From SIG636 sp045592105 (lineage in GTDB: Bacteria > Bacillota > Clostridia > Oscillospirales > CAG-382), in the NCBI GenBank assembly GCA_045592105.1, contig JAZNUB010000033.1:1-64000 (forward strand): a stretch of DNA of 64,000 bases, written 5' to 3'. Each line of letters starts with the position of its first letter. The first letter of the stretch is position 1. Shown here piece by piece: positions 1 to 7,376 of this stretch. A program made the translations under genes and the position numbers. Under the pieces are notes generated by a model. The model did no database searches. It had not been told where the DNA came from and saw only the letters and a list, made by a program, of their open reading frames with translations.

Positions 1-162
1 TTGCTCTGCGCTAACGTCTACGCTTTGCTCGGTGCTTATGCCGCTTTGGATATCCACGCTTGCGGCTGTGCTGTTATCGTCTGCCGTTGACGTGCCACAA
101 GCCGTTAAGCAAAGGCAAATACTAAGCGCTGTTAAAATAAATCTTATCTTGTAGCCTTTCAT
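1..162 (-). CDS. Lipoprotein, N-terminal part only (runs off the left edge)
   Basis: Read on the minus strand, an ATG at 162 opens a frame that is uncut to the window edge, 54 codons. The first residues (MKGYKIRFILTALSICLC) form a basic, hydrophobic signal peptide followed by a lipobox LTAC-G. After that comes a low-complexity Ser/Thr/Asp/Ala linker, as is usual between a lipid anchor and an extracellular domain. An AAGGAG ribosome site lies about 9 nt upstream of the ATG. The mature domain is outside the window, so function is unknown; a substrate-binding or other surface lipoprotein is typical for such a start. Confidence 0.8.
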   Translation of the reverse strand, partial: MKGYKIRFILTALSICLCLTACGTSTADDNSTAASVDIQSGISTEQSVDVSAEQ

Positions 163-304
163 ACCTCGCACTCCTTTCGTTCGTTCTGCGTGCGTTTTAT
201 TGCTTATATTTTAGCAACTGCTTCTCATTTTGTCAACTCGTTTTTATTTCTCCCCGATATTATTATACAATATTTTGTCGGAATAAAACTCCCTTTTAAA
301 GGTG

Positions 305-332
305 TTGACAAACGCGTTTTATGTGCTATAAT
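305..332 (+). promoter_or_regulatory. Sigma-A promoter of a candidate antisense RNA
   Basis: TTGACA (305-310) and TATAAT (327-332) are both perfect, with a 16-bp spacer. Transcription would start near 339 and run toward the 3' end of the small toxin gene on the opposite strand. No protein gene follows on this strand. Confidence 0.8.
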
Positions 333-338
333 ATATAT

Positions 339-432
339 AGAAAGGGTGCTACCGATAGACGGTTTACCCCCACTAAGTTAGGTTAAAAGATCTAACCGCT
401 CAGATTGGATGGCTGGCGGTTATTTCTTTTTG
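339..432 (+). ncRNA. Candidate antitoxin RNA, convergent with the toxin mRNA
   Basis: The transcript predicted from the perfect promoter at 305-332 runs about 90 nt. It ends at an intrinsic terminator whose stem AACCGC/GCGGTT (about 394-420) is followed by a T-rich tract on this strand. The inverted stem can also terminate the opposing toxin mRNA, so the two RNAs overlap tail to tail. This arrangement resembles the par/Fst type I toxin-antitoxin layout, in which a convergent RNA base-pairs with the toxin mRNA. Identity as an antitoxin is inferred from arrangement only. Confidence 0.6.
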
Positions 433-488
433 CCAAGAAGTATAATTAATAAAACTAATAAAATTATCAGAGCTATTAAGTAATCCAT
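420..488 (-). CDS. Small hydrophobic peptide, candidate type I toxin
   Basis: A 22-residue ORF starts at ATG 488 after a strong purine-rich ribosome site (AAAGGGGG). It encodes MDYLIALIILLVLLIILL, then GKKK and a stop. It is a single transmembrane helix with a short acidic N-terminus and a C-terminal lysine cluster, the layout of membrane-active type I toxins (Fst, TxpA and the 'putative holin-like toxin' group). It has its own perfect sigma-A promoter (556-583), and its 3' end is overlapped by the convergent RNA from 305-332. I know of no exact family match, so toxicity is an inference from size, hydrophobicity and gene layout. Confidence 0.7.
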   Translation of the reverse strand: MDYLIALIILLVLLIILLGKKK

Positions 489-555
489 AAGCAAATCCCC
501 CTTTCGGGGGCAGCATTAAACCGCCTACCGTGTGTATCGTAACACCCTGTCTAAC

Positions 556-583
556 ATTATATACGCCTTGGCTTTTTTGTCAA
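556..583 (-). promoter_or_regulatory. Sigma-A promoter of the toxin mRNA
   Basis: On the minus strand TTGACA (583-578) and TATAAT (561-556) are perfect and 16 bp apart. The start would lie near 549, leaving a leader of about 60 nt with a GC-rich hairpin (CCCCCGAAAGGGGG, 497-510) immediately before the toxin start codon. That hairpin could hide the ribosome site. Confidence 0.8.
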
Positions 584-590
584 GGCTTTT

Positions 591-806
591 AAATGTGCTC
601 ACGTGAGCACATTCAGACCGCTGACTTTTATCTTTGTCAGCGGTCTGAATCGACAGGTTTCGACCTGTCGATTTTTTATCCATTGCGAAAGCAATGGTAT
701 ATCATCGCCGTAGGGCGTATATCATCACGCGAAGCGTGTATCTCATCAGCCGTAGGCTGTATTCCGCTTTCGCAATGATGACATACAAGGCTTCGCCGTG
801 ATTTGT
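591..806. repeat. Hairpin array A1: stacked terminators followed by short palindromes
   Basis: The block opens with three consecutive hairpins: a perfect palindrome around 592-613, CAGACCGCTGAC/GTCAGCGGTCTG (614-647), and ATCGACAGGT/ACCTGTCGAT followed by T6 (649-676), which is an intrinsic terminator. Next come short hairpins with 3-4 nt GAA/GTA-type loops (for example CATTGC-GAAA-GCAATG and CACGC-GAA-GCGTG), joined by linkers such as TATATCATC and ATGATATAC. Positions 705-787 are nearly identical to 17879-17961 (about four differences over 83 bp). No protein is likely here. Confidence 0.8.
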
Positions 807-909
807 GCGAGGGTTCAAAGTTATATGAATATTTTGTATGTTATATACAAATTGGCGCAATGGATATTGTAAGCCGTGCCAAAAAAGAAGGATTTGTGCT
901 GTAAATAAC

Positions 910-938
910 TTGAAAAAATGCGTGTGTAGTAATATAAT
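910..938 (+). promoter_or_regulatory. Promoter of the GH43 gene
   Basis: TTGAAA (910-915), a 17-bp spacer and TATAAT (933-938) lie about 50 bp before the GH43 start codon. An AAAGGGGG ribosome site follows at 971-978. The location rules out a much longer coding region upstream and hence a hidden signal peptide. Confidence 0.7.
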
Positions 939-987
939 GGGGTATCAGTATTTAAATATTACGTATTAATCAAAGGGGGCTATCTCT

Positions 988-2634
988 ATGTCGGCAGCAG
1001 AACGAACTTCTATTGAAAAAATCATTGCATCTAATCTATCCCGCAACTATCCTAAAGAGGGTGTTGCTGTTACCAAGCAGGGCATAACCGTTGCGCCCGA
1101 CCCGTGGATTGCAAAAAAGGGAAAATACTATTACTTTTGCTATTCCGGCGGTGATGGGGTGTACGTATCCGCCGCCGATGGCTTGGATAAGACCGCAACA
1201 AACGGCAACAGGGTGTATACTGCGCCTGTGGGCACAATGTATTCTTTGGAATACTGGGCACCTGAGCTGCACTATATAAACGGAGAGTGGTATATATACG
1301 TTGCCGCAGATGACGGAAACAACGATAACCACAGAATGTACGTGCTAAAGGGCACCAGCCAAGACCCTACCCAGCCTTTTACAATGGTTGGCAAGATTAC
1401 GGACAGCACGGACAAATGGGCGATAGATGCAACGATACTGCAAGCAGATGATGGCGGGCTTTATTTTATATGGTCGGGCTGGCCGGGGGACGTGAACTAC
1501 GTTCAAAACATATATATAGCGAAGATGAGCAGCCCCACGCAGATTGGTAGCGAAAGGGTGCTTTTGTCCACGCCTTCGTACCCGTGGGAAGTGATAGGCA
1601 TGCCCAACGTAAACGAAGGGCCTGCCGTTTTAACGCATAGCGGCAGATGGGGGAAGATTACGCATAACGGTGTAACGGGCTGGATAAATCTTGATTATAC
1701 CGAGGTGGTAAACGGCGTTACGGACAGAAGCAATTACAAAGCAAACGTGCAGTACCGCGTTACGGCGGATGCGCTTAGCATAATGGCTTCTCATTCCGCA
1801 AACAGCGGCTTGGTGGGTGCTGTGCTTAAGGGCGAGGTGGTTACCGCAACCGCTATCAGCAAAACGTATCATATAGTGTATTCTGCCAGCGGCAGTTGGA
1901 CGGATGATTATTGCTTAGGCGTTCTAAGTTGCAGTGATGGTAACTTCCTTAACGCATCCTCTTGGGTAAAGAATCCTGAGCCGCTTTTGGTTAAAGCAGA
2001 GAAGGCGTTTGGCCCCGGACATTGTAGCTTTACAAAAAGCTATGACGACAGCGAGGATTGGATTGTTTATCACGCTAAATCGGCTTCCGGCACGGGCTGG
2101 GACGATAGATCCGTGCGTTATCAAAAGATTAGCTGGAACGGTGATTATCCCGTGCTTTCAACTGCGCCCGCCGTTCATAGCGAGGTTGCAATGAAGTGCG
2201 ATGGCTTGCGCCGTGTTGACGTAGGCACTAACTTTTATGCCGAAATAGTTCACCAAAGCGGTATGTACGTTACCGCGGCTGGCTCAAGCCTTAAATTAGA
2301 AAGCGCGTCCGGTGATAACGGGCTTTGGAAGTTTACAAGGAATATCGACGGTACTTATCTTATAACCTCCGCCGCAAGCGGCGTTGCAATAGACGTAACG
2401 GGTGGGGACGGCCACTACAACAACGGAAACGGCGTTGGGCTTTCTGCCGCAACGGGCGACCAACAGCAAAGATGGGGGCTTATGATTGACGATAAGGGCT
2501 ATTTCCGTTTGAAATCCTTCGGCGGCAAAACCGTGCTTGACCTTTGCGATAACAACGCAGACGCAGGTGCCGGTTTGCATCTGTGGGAAGAGAACGACGG
2601 AGATTCTCAAAGGTTTGTGCTTGTTGTTAAGTAA
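988..2634 (+). CDS. Glycoside hydrolase family 43 with inserted SH3-like unit and C-terminal ricin-B lectin domain
   Basis: A 548-residue protein likely to cleave alpha-L-arabinofuranosyl or beta-xylosyl linkages. The five-bladed GH43 domain (about 30-400) shows the expected acidic triad: Asp38 (APDPW), Asp147 (WAIDATI) and Glu210 (NEGPAVL). Residues 220-291 do not belong to GH43. They are the second half of a bacterial SH3 domain (RWGKITHNGVTGWINLDY), a linker, then the first half of one (YRVTADALSIMASHS to VVTATAIS). Removing them restores the GH43 run HSG-KTYHIVYSASGSW. Residues about 415-548 form a ricin-type beta-trefoil with QRW motifs, a carbohydrate-binding module. No signal peptide is visible, which is odd for such domains. 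The start is supported by promoter and ribosome site. Confidence 0.85.
   Translation: MSAAERTSIEKIIASNLSRNYPKEGVAVTKQGITVAPDPWIAKKGKYYYFCYSGGDGVYVSAADGLDKTATNGNRVYTAPVGTMYSLEYWAPELHYINGEWYIYVAADDGNNDNHRMYVLKGTSQDPTQPFTMVGKITDSTDKWAIDATILQADDGGLYFIWSGWPGDVNYVQNIYIAKMSSPTQIGSERVLLSTPSYPWEVIGMPNVNEGPAVLTHSGRWGKITHNGVTGWINLDYTEVVNGVTDRSNYKANVQYRVTADALSIMASHSANSGLVGAVLKGEVVTATAISKTYHIVYSASGSWTDDYCLGVLSCSDGNFLNASSWVKNPEPLLVKAEKAFGPGHCSFTKSYDDSEDWIVYHAKSASGTGWDDRSVRYQKISWNGDYPVLSTAPAVHSEVAMKCDGLRRVDVGTNFYAEIVHQSGMYVTAAGSSLKLESASGDNGLWKFTRNIDGTYLITSAASGVAIDVTGGDGHYNNGNGVGLSAATGDQQQRWGLMIDDKGYFRLKSFGGKTVLDLCDNNADAGAGLHLWEENDGDSQRFVLVVK
1645..1860 (+). other. In-frame 216-bp SH3-unit insertion inside the GH43 gene
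   Basis: The segment encodes 72 residues that interrupt the GH43 fold just after catalytic Glu210. It starts in the middle of an SH3 domain and ends in the middle of one, so it equals one tandem SH3 repeat unit in circularly permuted register. The host gene and the SH3 unit share AGCGGC/AGC at the junction (CATAGCGGC on the left, ATCAGC on the right), consistent with microhomology-mediated insertion. Both reading frame and catalytic residues are kept. Confidence 0.7.
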
Positions 2635-2670
2635 TAAGTTGTAGTAAATATATTAGGCAAGGGGCTGTCT

Positions 2671-2798
2671 CAAATTGAAATTTTGAGATGAAACCATATA
2701 CAAAAGCAAAAAAATCAAGGGCAGTCAAATAACGCCCTTGATTTTTTGTTAAGGTTGCACATAGCGTTCACAATTTGTTAATGCTATGAGACGACCCC
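2671..2798. repeat. Inverted-repeat element containing the GH43 terminator
   Basis: The block is bounded by GGGGCTGTCTCA on the left and TGAGACGACCCCC on the right. In the middle lies an intrinsic terminator: ATCAAGGGC/GCCCTTGAT followed by T6 (about 2714-2747). It serves the GH43 transcript, and the reverse strand has an A/T-rich flank suggesting it may work both ways. The outer GGGGCTGT...ACAGCCCC-like ends recur in other terminators of the window (21848-21883, 36921-36953). Confidence 0.6.
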
Positions 2799-2809
2799 CG
2801 TTTTCTAAA

Positions 2810-3064
2810 CTAATTCTTTCTGGAGCAAGCCATTACCAAGGATACTACCCAACCAATAAAGGACCAACCGAGGAATATGTTTAAAACTATGATAGCGCCT
2901 TTATTTGGATGCTTTCTGCAAAGAGCTACTATTGTGGGGATAAAGTAAACCGCCAAGCCGATTATTGCCACTACTGCAAACAGTATTATCATAACGATGC
3001 TTAAGCCTGCAAAAGCGGTTGCTTCACCCGATGAGTCTGCTACACTAGCCAAATAACTAAGCAT
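2810..3064 (-). CDS. Superinfection immunity family small membrane protein
   Basis: An 84-residue protein with two membrane helices. The signature segment is PTIVALCRKHPNKGAI, then NIFLGWSFIGWVVSLVMA. This NxFLGWxxIGWVxAL pattern marks the Imm_superinfect family (PF14373), named after phage T4 Imm but found in many bacterial chromosomes without phage, where its role is unclear. I chose the ATG at 3064 because GAGG lies 7 nt upstream; the in-frame GTG at 3073 would overlap that ribosome site. The gene stands alone on the minus strand. Confidence 0.75.
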   Translation of the reverse strand: MLSYLASVADSSGEATAFAGLSIVMIILFAVVAIIGLAVYFIPTIVALCRKHPNKGAIIVLNIFLGWSFIGWVVSLVMACSRKN

Positions 3065-3152
3065 ATTTAACACCTCTTTTTATCTTGATGCTTTAATTAT
3101 ACTTGAAAAATGAATTTTGTCAAGTATCAAGCATCCTCTGCCCGTGGTGTTG

Positions 3153-3575
3153 CTATGCGTTTTTGATGTATTTCTTCAGCTTCTTTTTGGTGTTGGGCTT
3201 TTTAAAGCAGAAAGCAAGAAACCCAAGCAATGTGCCTGCCGCCGCCGCACCGAAAAGCGGAAGCGGGTACGCTCTATCGCCGCCAAAGCAAAGCGAAAAC
3301 AGCACAAGCACGCCTGCAAACAACGCGCCGCAGTATACGCCTGTAAGCGCTTTGCCGCCTTGCTTTGCGCCAAGCGCGGTGGAGGTAATTGCCCCTGCAA
3401 ACACGCATATCGCGGCTACTGCCGTACCAAGCGAAAGCGCGTTGCCCATCTTAATCGCTACCACCGCACCCGCAAGGCTAACCGCAAGGCACGCACCAAG
3501 CCCTGCCGCAAGGCTTATAAGCAGTTTTTTTATCAGCGTTTTTTCGCCTTTTGTTTTTCTTTTTGTTGCCGTCAT
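3153..3575 (-). CDS. TIGR04086/DUF3792 family membrane protein
   Basis: A 140-residue protein with a Lys/Arg-rich N-terminus, four predicted membrane helices (LLISLAAGLGACLAVSLA; LSLGTAVAAICVFAGAI; VYCGALFAGVLVLFSL; LFGAAAAGTLLGFLAF) and a very basic C-terminal tail (KKPNTKKKLKKYIK). Size and topology fit the Firmicutes TIGR04086 membrane family of unknown function. The start at 3575 is preceded by AAAGGGG at good spacing; an upstream GTG at 3584 is too close to that site. It lies downstream of the P-loop ATPase on the same strand with a gap of about 45 nt, so the two are probably co-transcribed. Confidence 0.7.
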   Translation of the reverse strand: MTATKRKTKGEKTLIKKLLISLAAGLGACLAVSLAGAVVAIKMGNALSLGTAVAAICVFAGAITSTALGAKQGGKALTGVYCGALFAGVLVLFSLCFGGDRAYPLPLFGAAAAGTLLGFLAFCFKKPNTKKKLKKYIKNA

Positions 3576-3619
3576 TATAAACACCCCTTTGTAAAAAGGG
3601 TATGCGGCGTTAGGCGTTA

Positions 3620-4648
3620 TTATGCAAATATTTCTTTAATAAGTGCCGCCGTTCTTTTGTCCACGCGCGCAAAGCTCATAGCGGGGATGTAGATGCCCTC
3701 AAGCTTTTCGTGCAGGCTTCGCGCTTCCGCAAGCGCATCTCTTGCCGCTTCCGTAAGCCCTTTCCGCGCCTTTTCCAAAAACCGCCGTTGATGGCGCGTT
3801 CTTCTTATCTGCTCCTTGTCCACAAAGCGTTCCATATTAACCACGTTGCTTGCCGTTTCAACCCCGTCGCCGCAGAACAAAACGCCGCTTTCGTCCATAC
3901 GCACAGCCTCTATCCTGTGCGGGCTTTGTGCATCGGGCGATATCGTTATGGAAGCCCCCCTGTCCACGCAAGCGGCAAACAGCGCACGGTAAAAGTGGTG
4001 CGCTATATCGTATGGGTCGTTTACCGCGTATATCTCGCTTGCGCCGTAGCCATCGGCACTTACCAAGCCCTTGCCGCAAAACGCTTTGCGTGGGCGCAGC
4101 CTTATATGCGTTTCGCCCGCCGCCTGCTTTGCCGCTATCCGCTTTGCCGCGCCTTCCATTTTGCCCCAAAGCACAGCGCTGTCCGTTAGCTGTGAAATCT
4201 GCATTCTTATGCCGCCTGCCGCCGCAAGCAGCCCGTAAGCTCGCTTGTAGCACGCCTTCTTTTTGTCCGTTAGCTCTATTATCTCCGTAGACCGTTCCCT
4301 CAGCTTTTTGGTGTTTAGGTACTCGCCAAGGTCAACAATGCTGTCTACAACCCCCGTATATCTCGGCGCGCGCTCGTGCGGGGCTGTGCCGTCAAGCACG
4401 CCAACTCCGCGCTGTCTTAGTATAACACCGTCCAAGCTGTCGGGGTCGGAGGCGCAGTATACCGGCTCCACCGTTTCTCCGCGCCTTTCCGCCTCCGCCG
4501 CAACCGCCCTCATAAGCGACGACTTACCACAGCCACAGCCACCCTTTAATATGTATAGCCTGTCTAAGCCCTTGAAAACGGTATCGAAATAGTTTACAAA
4601 TCCGCGCTCGCCGTTCGCGCCGCCGAAACAACCACCTGTTATAACCAT
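3620..4648 (-). CDS. P-loop ATPase of the PRK06851 type
   Basis: A soluble NTPase of about 342 residues. The Walker A motif GGCGCGKSS lies in the run LYILKGGCGCGKSSLM, followed by the family-typical YCASDPDSLDGVI and GVGVLDGTAPHE and by GYGASEIYAVND in the second half. These match Firmicutes proteins annotated as PRK06851, whose biological role is unknown; they bind ATP and are often found in spore formers. The start is uncertain: ATG 4648 begins a family-like N-terminus (MVITGGCFGGANGERGFVNYF) but its ribosome site is weak, while an upstream TTG at 4723 adds 25 unlikely residues that overlap the divergent promoter. Gene order suggests an operon with the TIGR04086 gene. Confidence 0.7.
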   Translation of the reverse strand: MVITGGCFGGANGERGFVNYFDTVFKGLDRLYILKGGCGCGKSSLMRAVAAEAERRGETVEPVYCASDPDSLDGVILRQRGVGVLDGTAPHERAPRYTGVVDSIVDLGEYLNTKKLRERSTEIIELTDKKKACYKRAYGLLAAAGGIRMQISQLTDSAVLWGKMEGAAKRIAAKQAAGETHIRLRPRKAFCGKGLVSADGYGASEIYAVNDPYDIAHHFYRALFAACVDRGASITISPDAQSPHRIEAVRMDESGVLFCGDGVETASNVVNMERFVDKEQIRRTRHQRRFLEKARKGLTEAARDALAEARSLHEKLEGIYIPAMSFARVDKRTAALIKEIFA

Positions 4649-4710
4649 CGTTTCGCCCGTAAATACAGGCGTTCTCCCCCTTTCTGCAACAAAAAAGTAG
4701 CTTTTCCGTA

Positions 4711-4739
4711 TTGACACGGTCAAAGCTAATGAGTATAAT
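4711..4739 (+). promoter_or_regulatory. Sigma-A promoter of the nucleotidyltransferase-typA unit
   Basis: TTGACA (4711-4716), a 17-bp spacer and TATAAT (4734-4739), a perfect consensus, precede the ribosome site AGGAGA at 4776-4781 and the ATG at 4790. Confidence 0.85.
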
Positions 4740-4789
4740 GTAATATTAGATTATGCGTTATTACGCTGTTTTGACAGGAGAATTATTAA

Positions 4790-5521
4790 ATGAAATTACT
4801 TATACTTGCCGCAGGGCAGGGCAAGCGTTTGGGCTGTGAGCAAACGCTTATACCCAAGGTTATGCGTACCGCGCTTGGCAAGCCGCTTATTCAGTACGTT
4901 TTAGAGGCGGCGGATTTTGTGCCTGAAAAGGACGTTTGGGTGGTGGTAGGCTTCCAAAAGCAGGTTGTTATGGAGGCGTTCCCCAATCTTAACTTCGCTT
5001 GTCAGGAGCAAAGGCTTGGCACGGGGCACGCGGTTATGTGCGCCGCAGAGGCTATGGGTGAGTGTGATGACGATATTATGGTTATCAACGGCGATATGCC
5101 TCTTTTCCGTAAGGAAACGCTGAGGGCTATAATGGAAGCGCACAAGCAAAACGGGGCAGCTTGCACTATGGTTACCTTCAACGCCGTTGGGGAGATACCG
5201 CCTTTCGGCCATATACTTCGCGATAAGGACGGGTTTGTTGAAGCTATCGTGGAGCATAAGGATGCAACGGAGGAGCAAAAGCTTATCCGTGAGCTTAACG
5301 CGGGGCTTTACATATTCCGCGGCAAGGCGTTGTTTGGCGCGTTGCCAAAGCTGCAAAAAAGCGCCGTAAGCGGGGAATACTATTTAACGGACGTGCCCGC
5401 CGTGCTTGCTTTGGAGGGTGAAAAAACCGCGGCGTTTATGCTTCCGGACGAAAGTGAAGTGCTTGGCGTTAATACTGTAGAGGATCTTGAGGCTGTTGAA
5501 AAAGCATTAAAGAACAAATAA
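4790..5521 (+). CDS. Stand-alone GlmU-like sugar nucleotidyltransferase
   Basis: A 243-residue GT-A fold pyrophosphorylase. The N-terminal loop LAAGQGKRLG binds the nucleotide, with QEQRLGTGHAV and NGDMPLF (metal-binding Asp) following in GlmU order, then FGHILRD, VEHKDA, NAGLYIF and EYYLTDVP. The last motif and GVNTVEDL are diagnostic of UDP-N-acetylglucosamine pyrophosphorylase domains. The left-handed beta-helix acetyltransferase half of bifunctional GlmU is absent, so this enzyme can only perform the uridylyl transfer, making UDP-GlcNAc or a related UDP-sugar for wall synthesis. It has a consensus promoter and a strong ribosome site, and is followed 27 nt later by typA. Confidence 0.8.
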   Translation: MKLLILAAGQGKRLGCEQTLIPKVMRTALGKPLIQYVLEAADFVPEKDVWVVVGFQKQVVMEAFPNLNFACQEQRLGTGHAVMCAAEAMGECDDDIMVINGDMPLFRKETLRAIMEAHKQNGAACTMVTFNAVGEIPPFGHILRDKDGFVEAIVEHKDATEEQKLIRELNAGLYIFRGKALFGALPKLQKSAVSGEYYLTDVPAVLALEGEKTAAFMLPDESEVLGVNTVEDLEAVEKALKNK

Positions 5522-5548
5522 TACTAAAAGAAAAGCAGGTAATATATT

Positions 5549-7372
5549 TTGGTTCGTAACGATTTAAGAAATGTAGCAATAATAGCACACGTTGACCACG
5601 GCAAAACCACGCTTGTGGACGGTATGCTTAAATTCAGCGGCACCTTTAGGGAAAACCAAGAGGTTGCGGAGCGCGTGATGGACAGTAACGCGCTTGAGCG
5701 TGAGCGTGGTATTACCATACTTGCAAAAAACACCGCCGCTTTTTATAACGGCGTTAAGATCAACATTATAGATACCCCCGGCCACGCCGATTTCGGTGGT
5801 GAGGTGGAGCGTATACTTAAAATGGTAAACGGCGTTTTGCTGCTTGTGGACGCGGCAGAGGGCCCGATGCCCCAAACCCGCTTCGTGCTTCAAAAGGCTA
5901 TCGAGCTTGGGCATAGAATTATAGTAGTTGTTAATAAGATAGACCGCCCCGATGCGCGCGTTTACGAGATTGGGGACGAGGTTTTGGAGCTTCTTCTTGA
6001 CCTTGACGCTAATGACGACCAGCTTGAAAGCCCCGTGCTTTTCTGCTCGGCTCGTAACGCAACGGCAAGCCTCTCGCCCGACCATCAGGGTGAGGATTTG
6101 TCGCCCCTTTTCGACACGATTCTTGAGCATATCCCCGCACCTGAGGGGGACGAAACGGGTGAGGCGCAAATGCTTGTTTCCGCTGTTGACTATAACGATT
6201 ACGTTGGTAAGATAGCCATAGGCAGGATAGAGCGCGGCGGTATCAAAGTTAAGCAGGACGTGCTTGTGTGCGACTATCACAACGACGTAGCTCCCTACAA
6301 GAGCAAGATAAGCGCTATGTATCAGATAGAGGGGCTTGTAAGAAAGCCTGTTGAGGAAGCGCGCGTTGGTGATATAATCTGCGTTTCGGGTATCGAGGAT
6401 ATCAATATCGGTAACACCATCTGCTCTACCGAAGGGGCGGACCCGCTTCCCTTCGTTAAGATTGGTGACCCCACTATTGAAATGACCTTCTCCGTTAATA
6501 CAGGCCCCTTTGCGGGCAGAGAGGGTAAGTACGTTACCACCCGCCATATAAGAGATTATCTGTTTAAGGAAGCTATGAAGGATATGTCGCTTCGCGTTAG
6601 CGAAACCGACAGTGCCGATAGCTACAACGTTGCGGGCAGAGGTGAGATGCACCTTTCCATACTTATGGAGAATATGCGCCGTGATGGCTTTGAGTTTATG
6701 GTTAGCACTCCGCGTATTATATATAAGGAGATAGACGGCGTTTTGTGCGAGCCTGTTGACCGTGCGGTTATGGACGTTCCGCAGGATTACGTTAGCGCGG
6801 TTATGGAAAAGATGGGCTACCGCAAGGGCGAGCTTGTGGAGATGAACCCCAAGGGCAGCCGTATGCATCTGGAGTTTTTGATACCCACCCGCGGGCTTTT
6901 CGGCTATAAGACCGAGTTTTTGACAGATACGCGCGGAGAGGGCGTGCTTAACACCATTTTTGAACGCTACGAGCCTCAAAAGGGCGATATACAAAAACGC
7001 TTTACAGGCAGCCTTATCGCTTATGAGGACGGTGAAGCTACCTCCTACGGCTTGTTTAACGCGCAGGACAGAGGGCAGATGTTTATCGACCCCGCAACAA
7101 AGGTTTATGCGGGTATGATAGTTGGGCTTTCCCCTAAGGGCGACGATATAGTTGTAAACGTGTGCAAGAAGAAGCACCTTACCGCTATAAGAAGCGCGGG
7201 TGCGGACGAAGCTTTAAGGCTTGTTACACCTAAGAAGATGAGCCTTGAGGAAGCGATAGAGTTTATTGCAGACGATGAGCTTATAGAGATAACGCCTAAG
7301 TCCATAAGGCTTAGAAAGCGTATACTTGATAACGCAACGCGTATGAAGGAAAAGGCGAAGCTAAAGGGATAG
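5549..7372 (+). CDS. typA: Ribosome-binding GTPase TypA/BipA
   Basis: A translational GTPase of 607 residues, the usual family length. The G domain shows AHVDHGKTTLVDGML (P-loop), RERGITI (switch I), DTPGHADFGGEVER (switch II) and NKIDRPDAR. Domain II, the EF-G-like domain III (GRGEMHLSILMENMRRDGFE) and the BipA-specific C-terminal domain (LTAIRSAGADEALRL) follow in order. BipA/TypA acts on the 70S/50S ribosome and helps large-subunit assembly under cold or stress. The start codon is TTG at 5549, which begins the conserved VRNDLRNVAIIAHVDHGK run, with an AGCAGGT ribosome site. It probably shares the promoter at 4711. Confidence 0.95.
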   Translation: MVRNDLRNVAIIAHVDHGKTTLVDGMLKFSGTFRENQEVAERVMDSNALERERGITILAKNTAAFYNGVKINIIDTPGHADFGGEVERILKMVNGVLLLVDAAEGPMPQTRFVLQKAIELGHRIIVVVNKIDRPDARVYEIGDEVLELLLDLDANDDQLESPVLFCSARNATASLSPDHQGEDLSPLFDTILEHIPAPEGDETGEAQMLVSAVDYNDYVGKIAIGRIERGGIKVKQDVLVCDYHNDVAPYKSKISAMYQIEGLVRKPVEEARVGDIICVSGIEDINIGNTICSTEGADPLPFVKIGDPTIEMTFSVNTGPFAGREGKYVTTRHIRDYLFKEAMKDMSLRVSETDSADSYNVAGRGEMHLSILMENMRRDGFEFMVSTPRIIYKEIDGVLCEPVDRAVMDVPQDYVSAVMEKMGYRKGELVEMNPKGSRMHLEFLIPTRGLFGYKTEFLTDTRGEGVLNTIFERYEPQKGDIQKRFTGSLIAYEDGEATSYGLFNAQDRGQMFIDPATKVYAGMIVGLSPKGDDIVVNVCKKKHLTAIRSAGADEALRLVTPKKMSLEEAIEFIADDELIEITPKSIRLRKRILDNATRMKEKAKLKG

Positions 7373-7376
7373 TTTT

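Noticed and set aside
860..904. 14-codon ORF (MDIVSRAKKEGFVL) before the GH43 promoter
   Set aside because: Too short, no ribosome site and no transcript signal; at most a gene remnant.
5564..7177. Minus-strand ORF of 537 codons opposite typA
   Set aside because: It is a mirror of typA; no ribosome site, low-complexity residue pattern and no recognisable motif. typA itself is complete.
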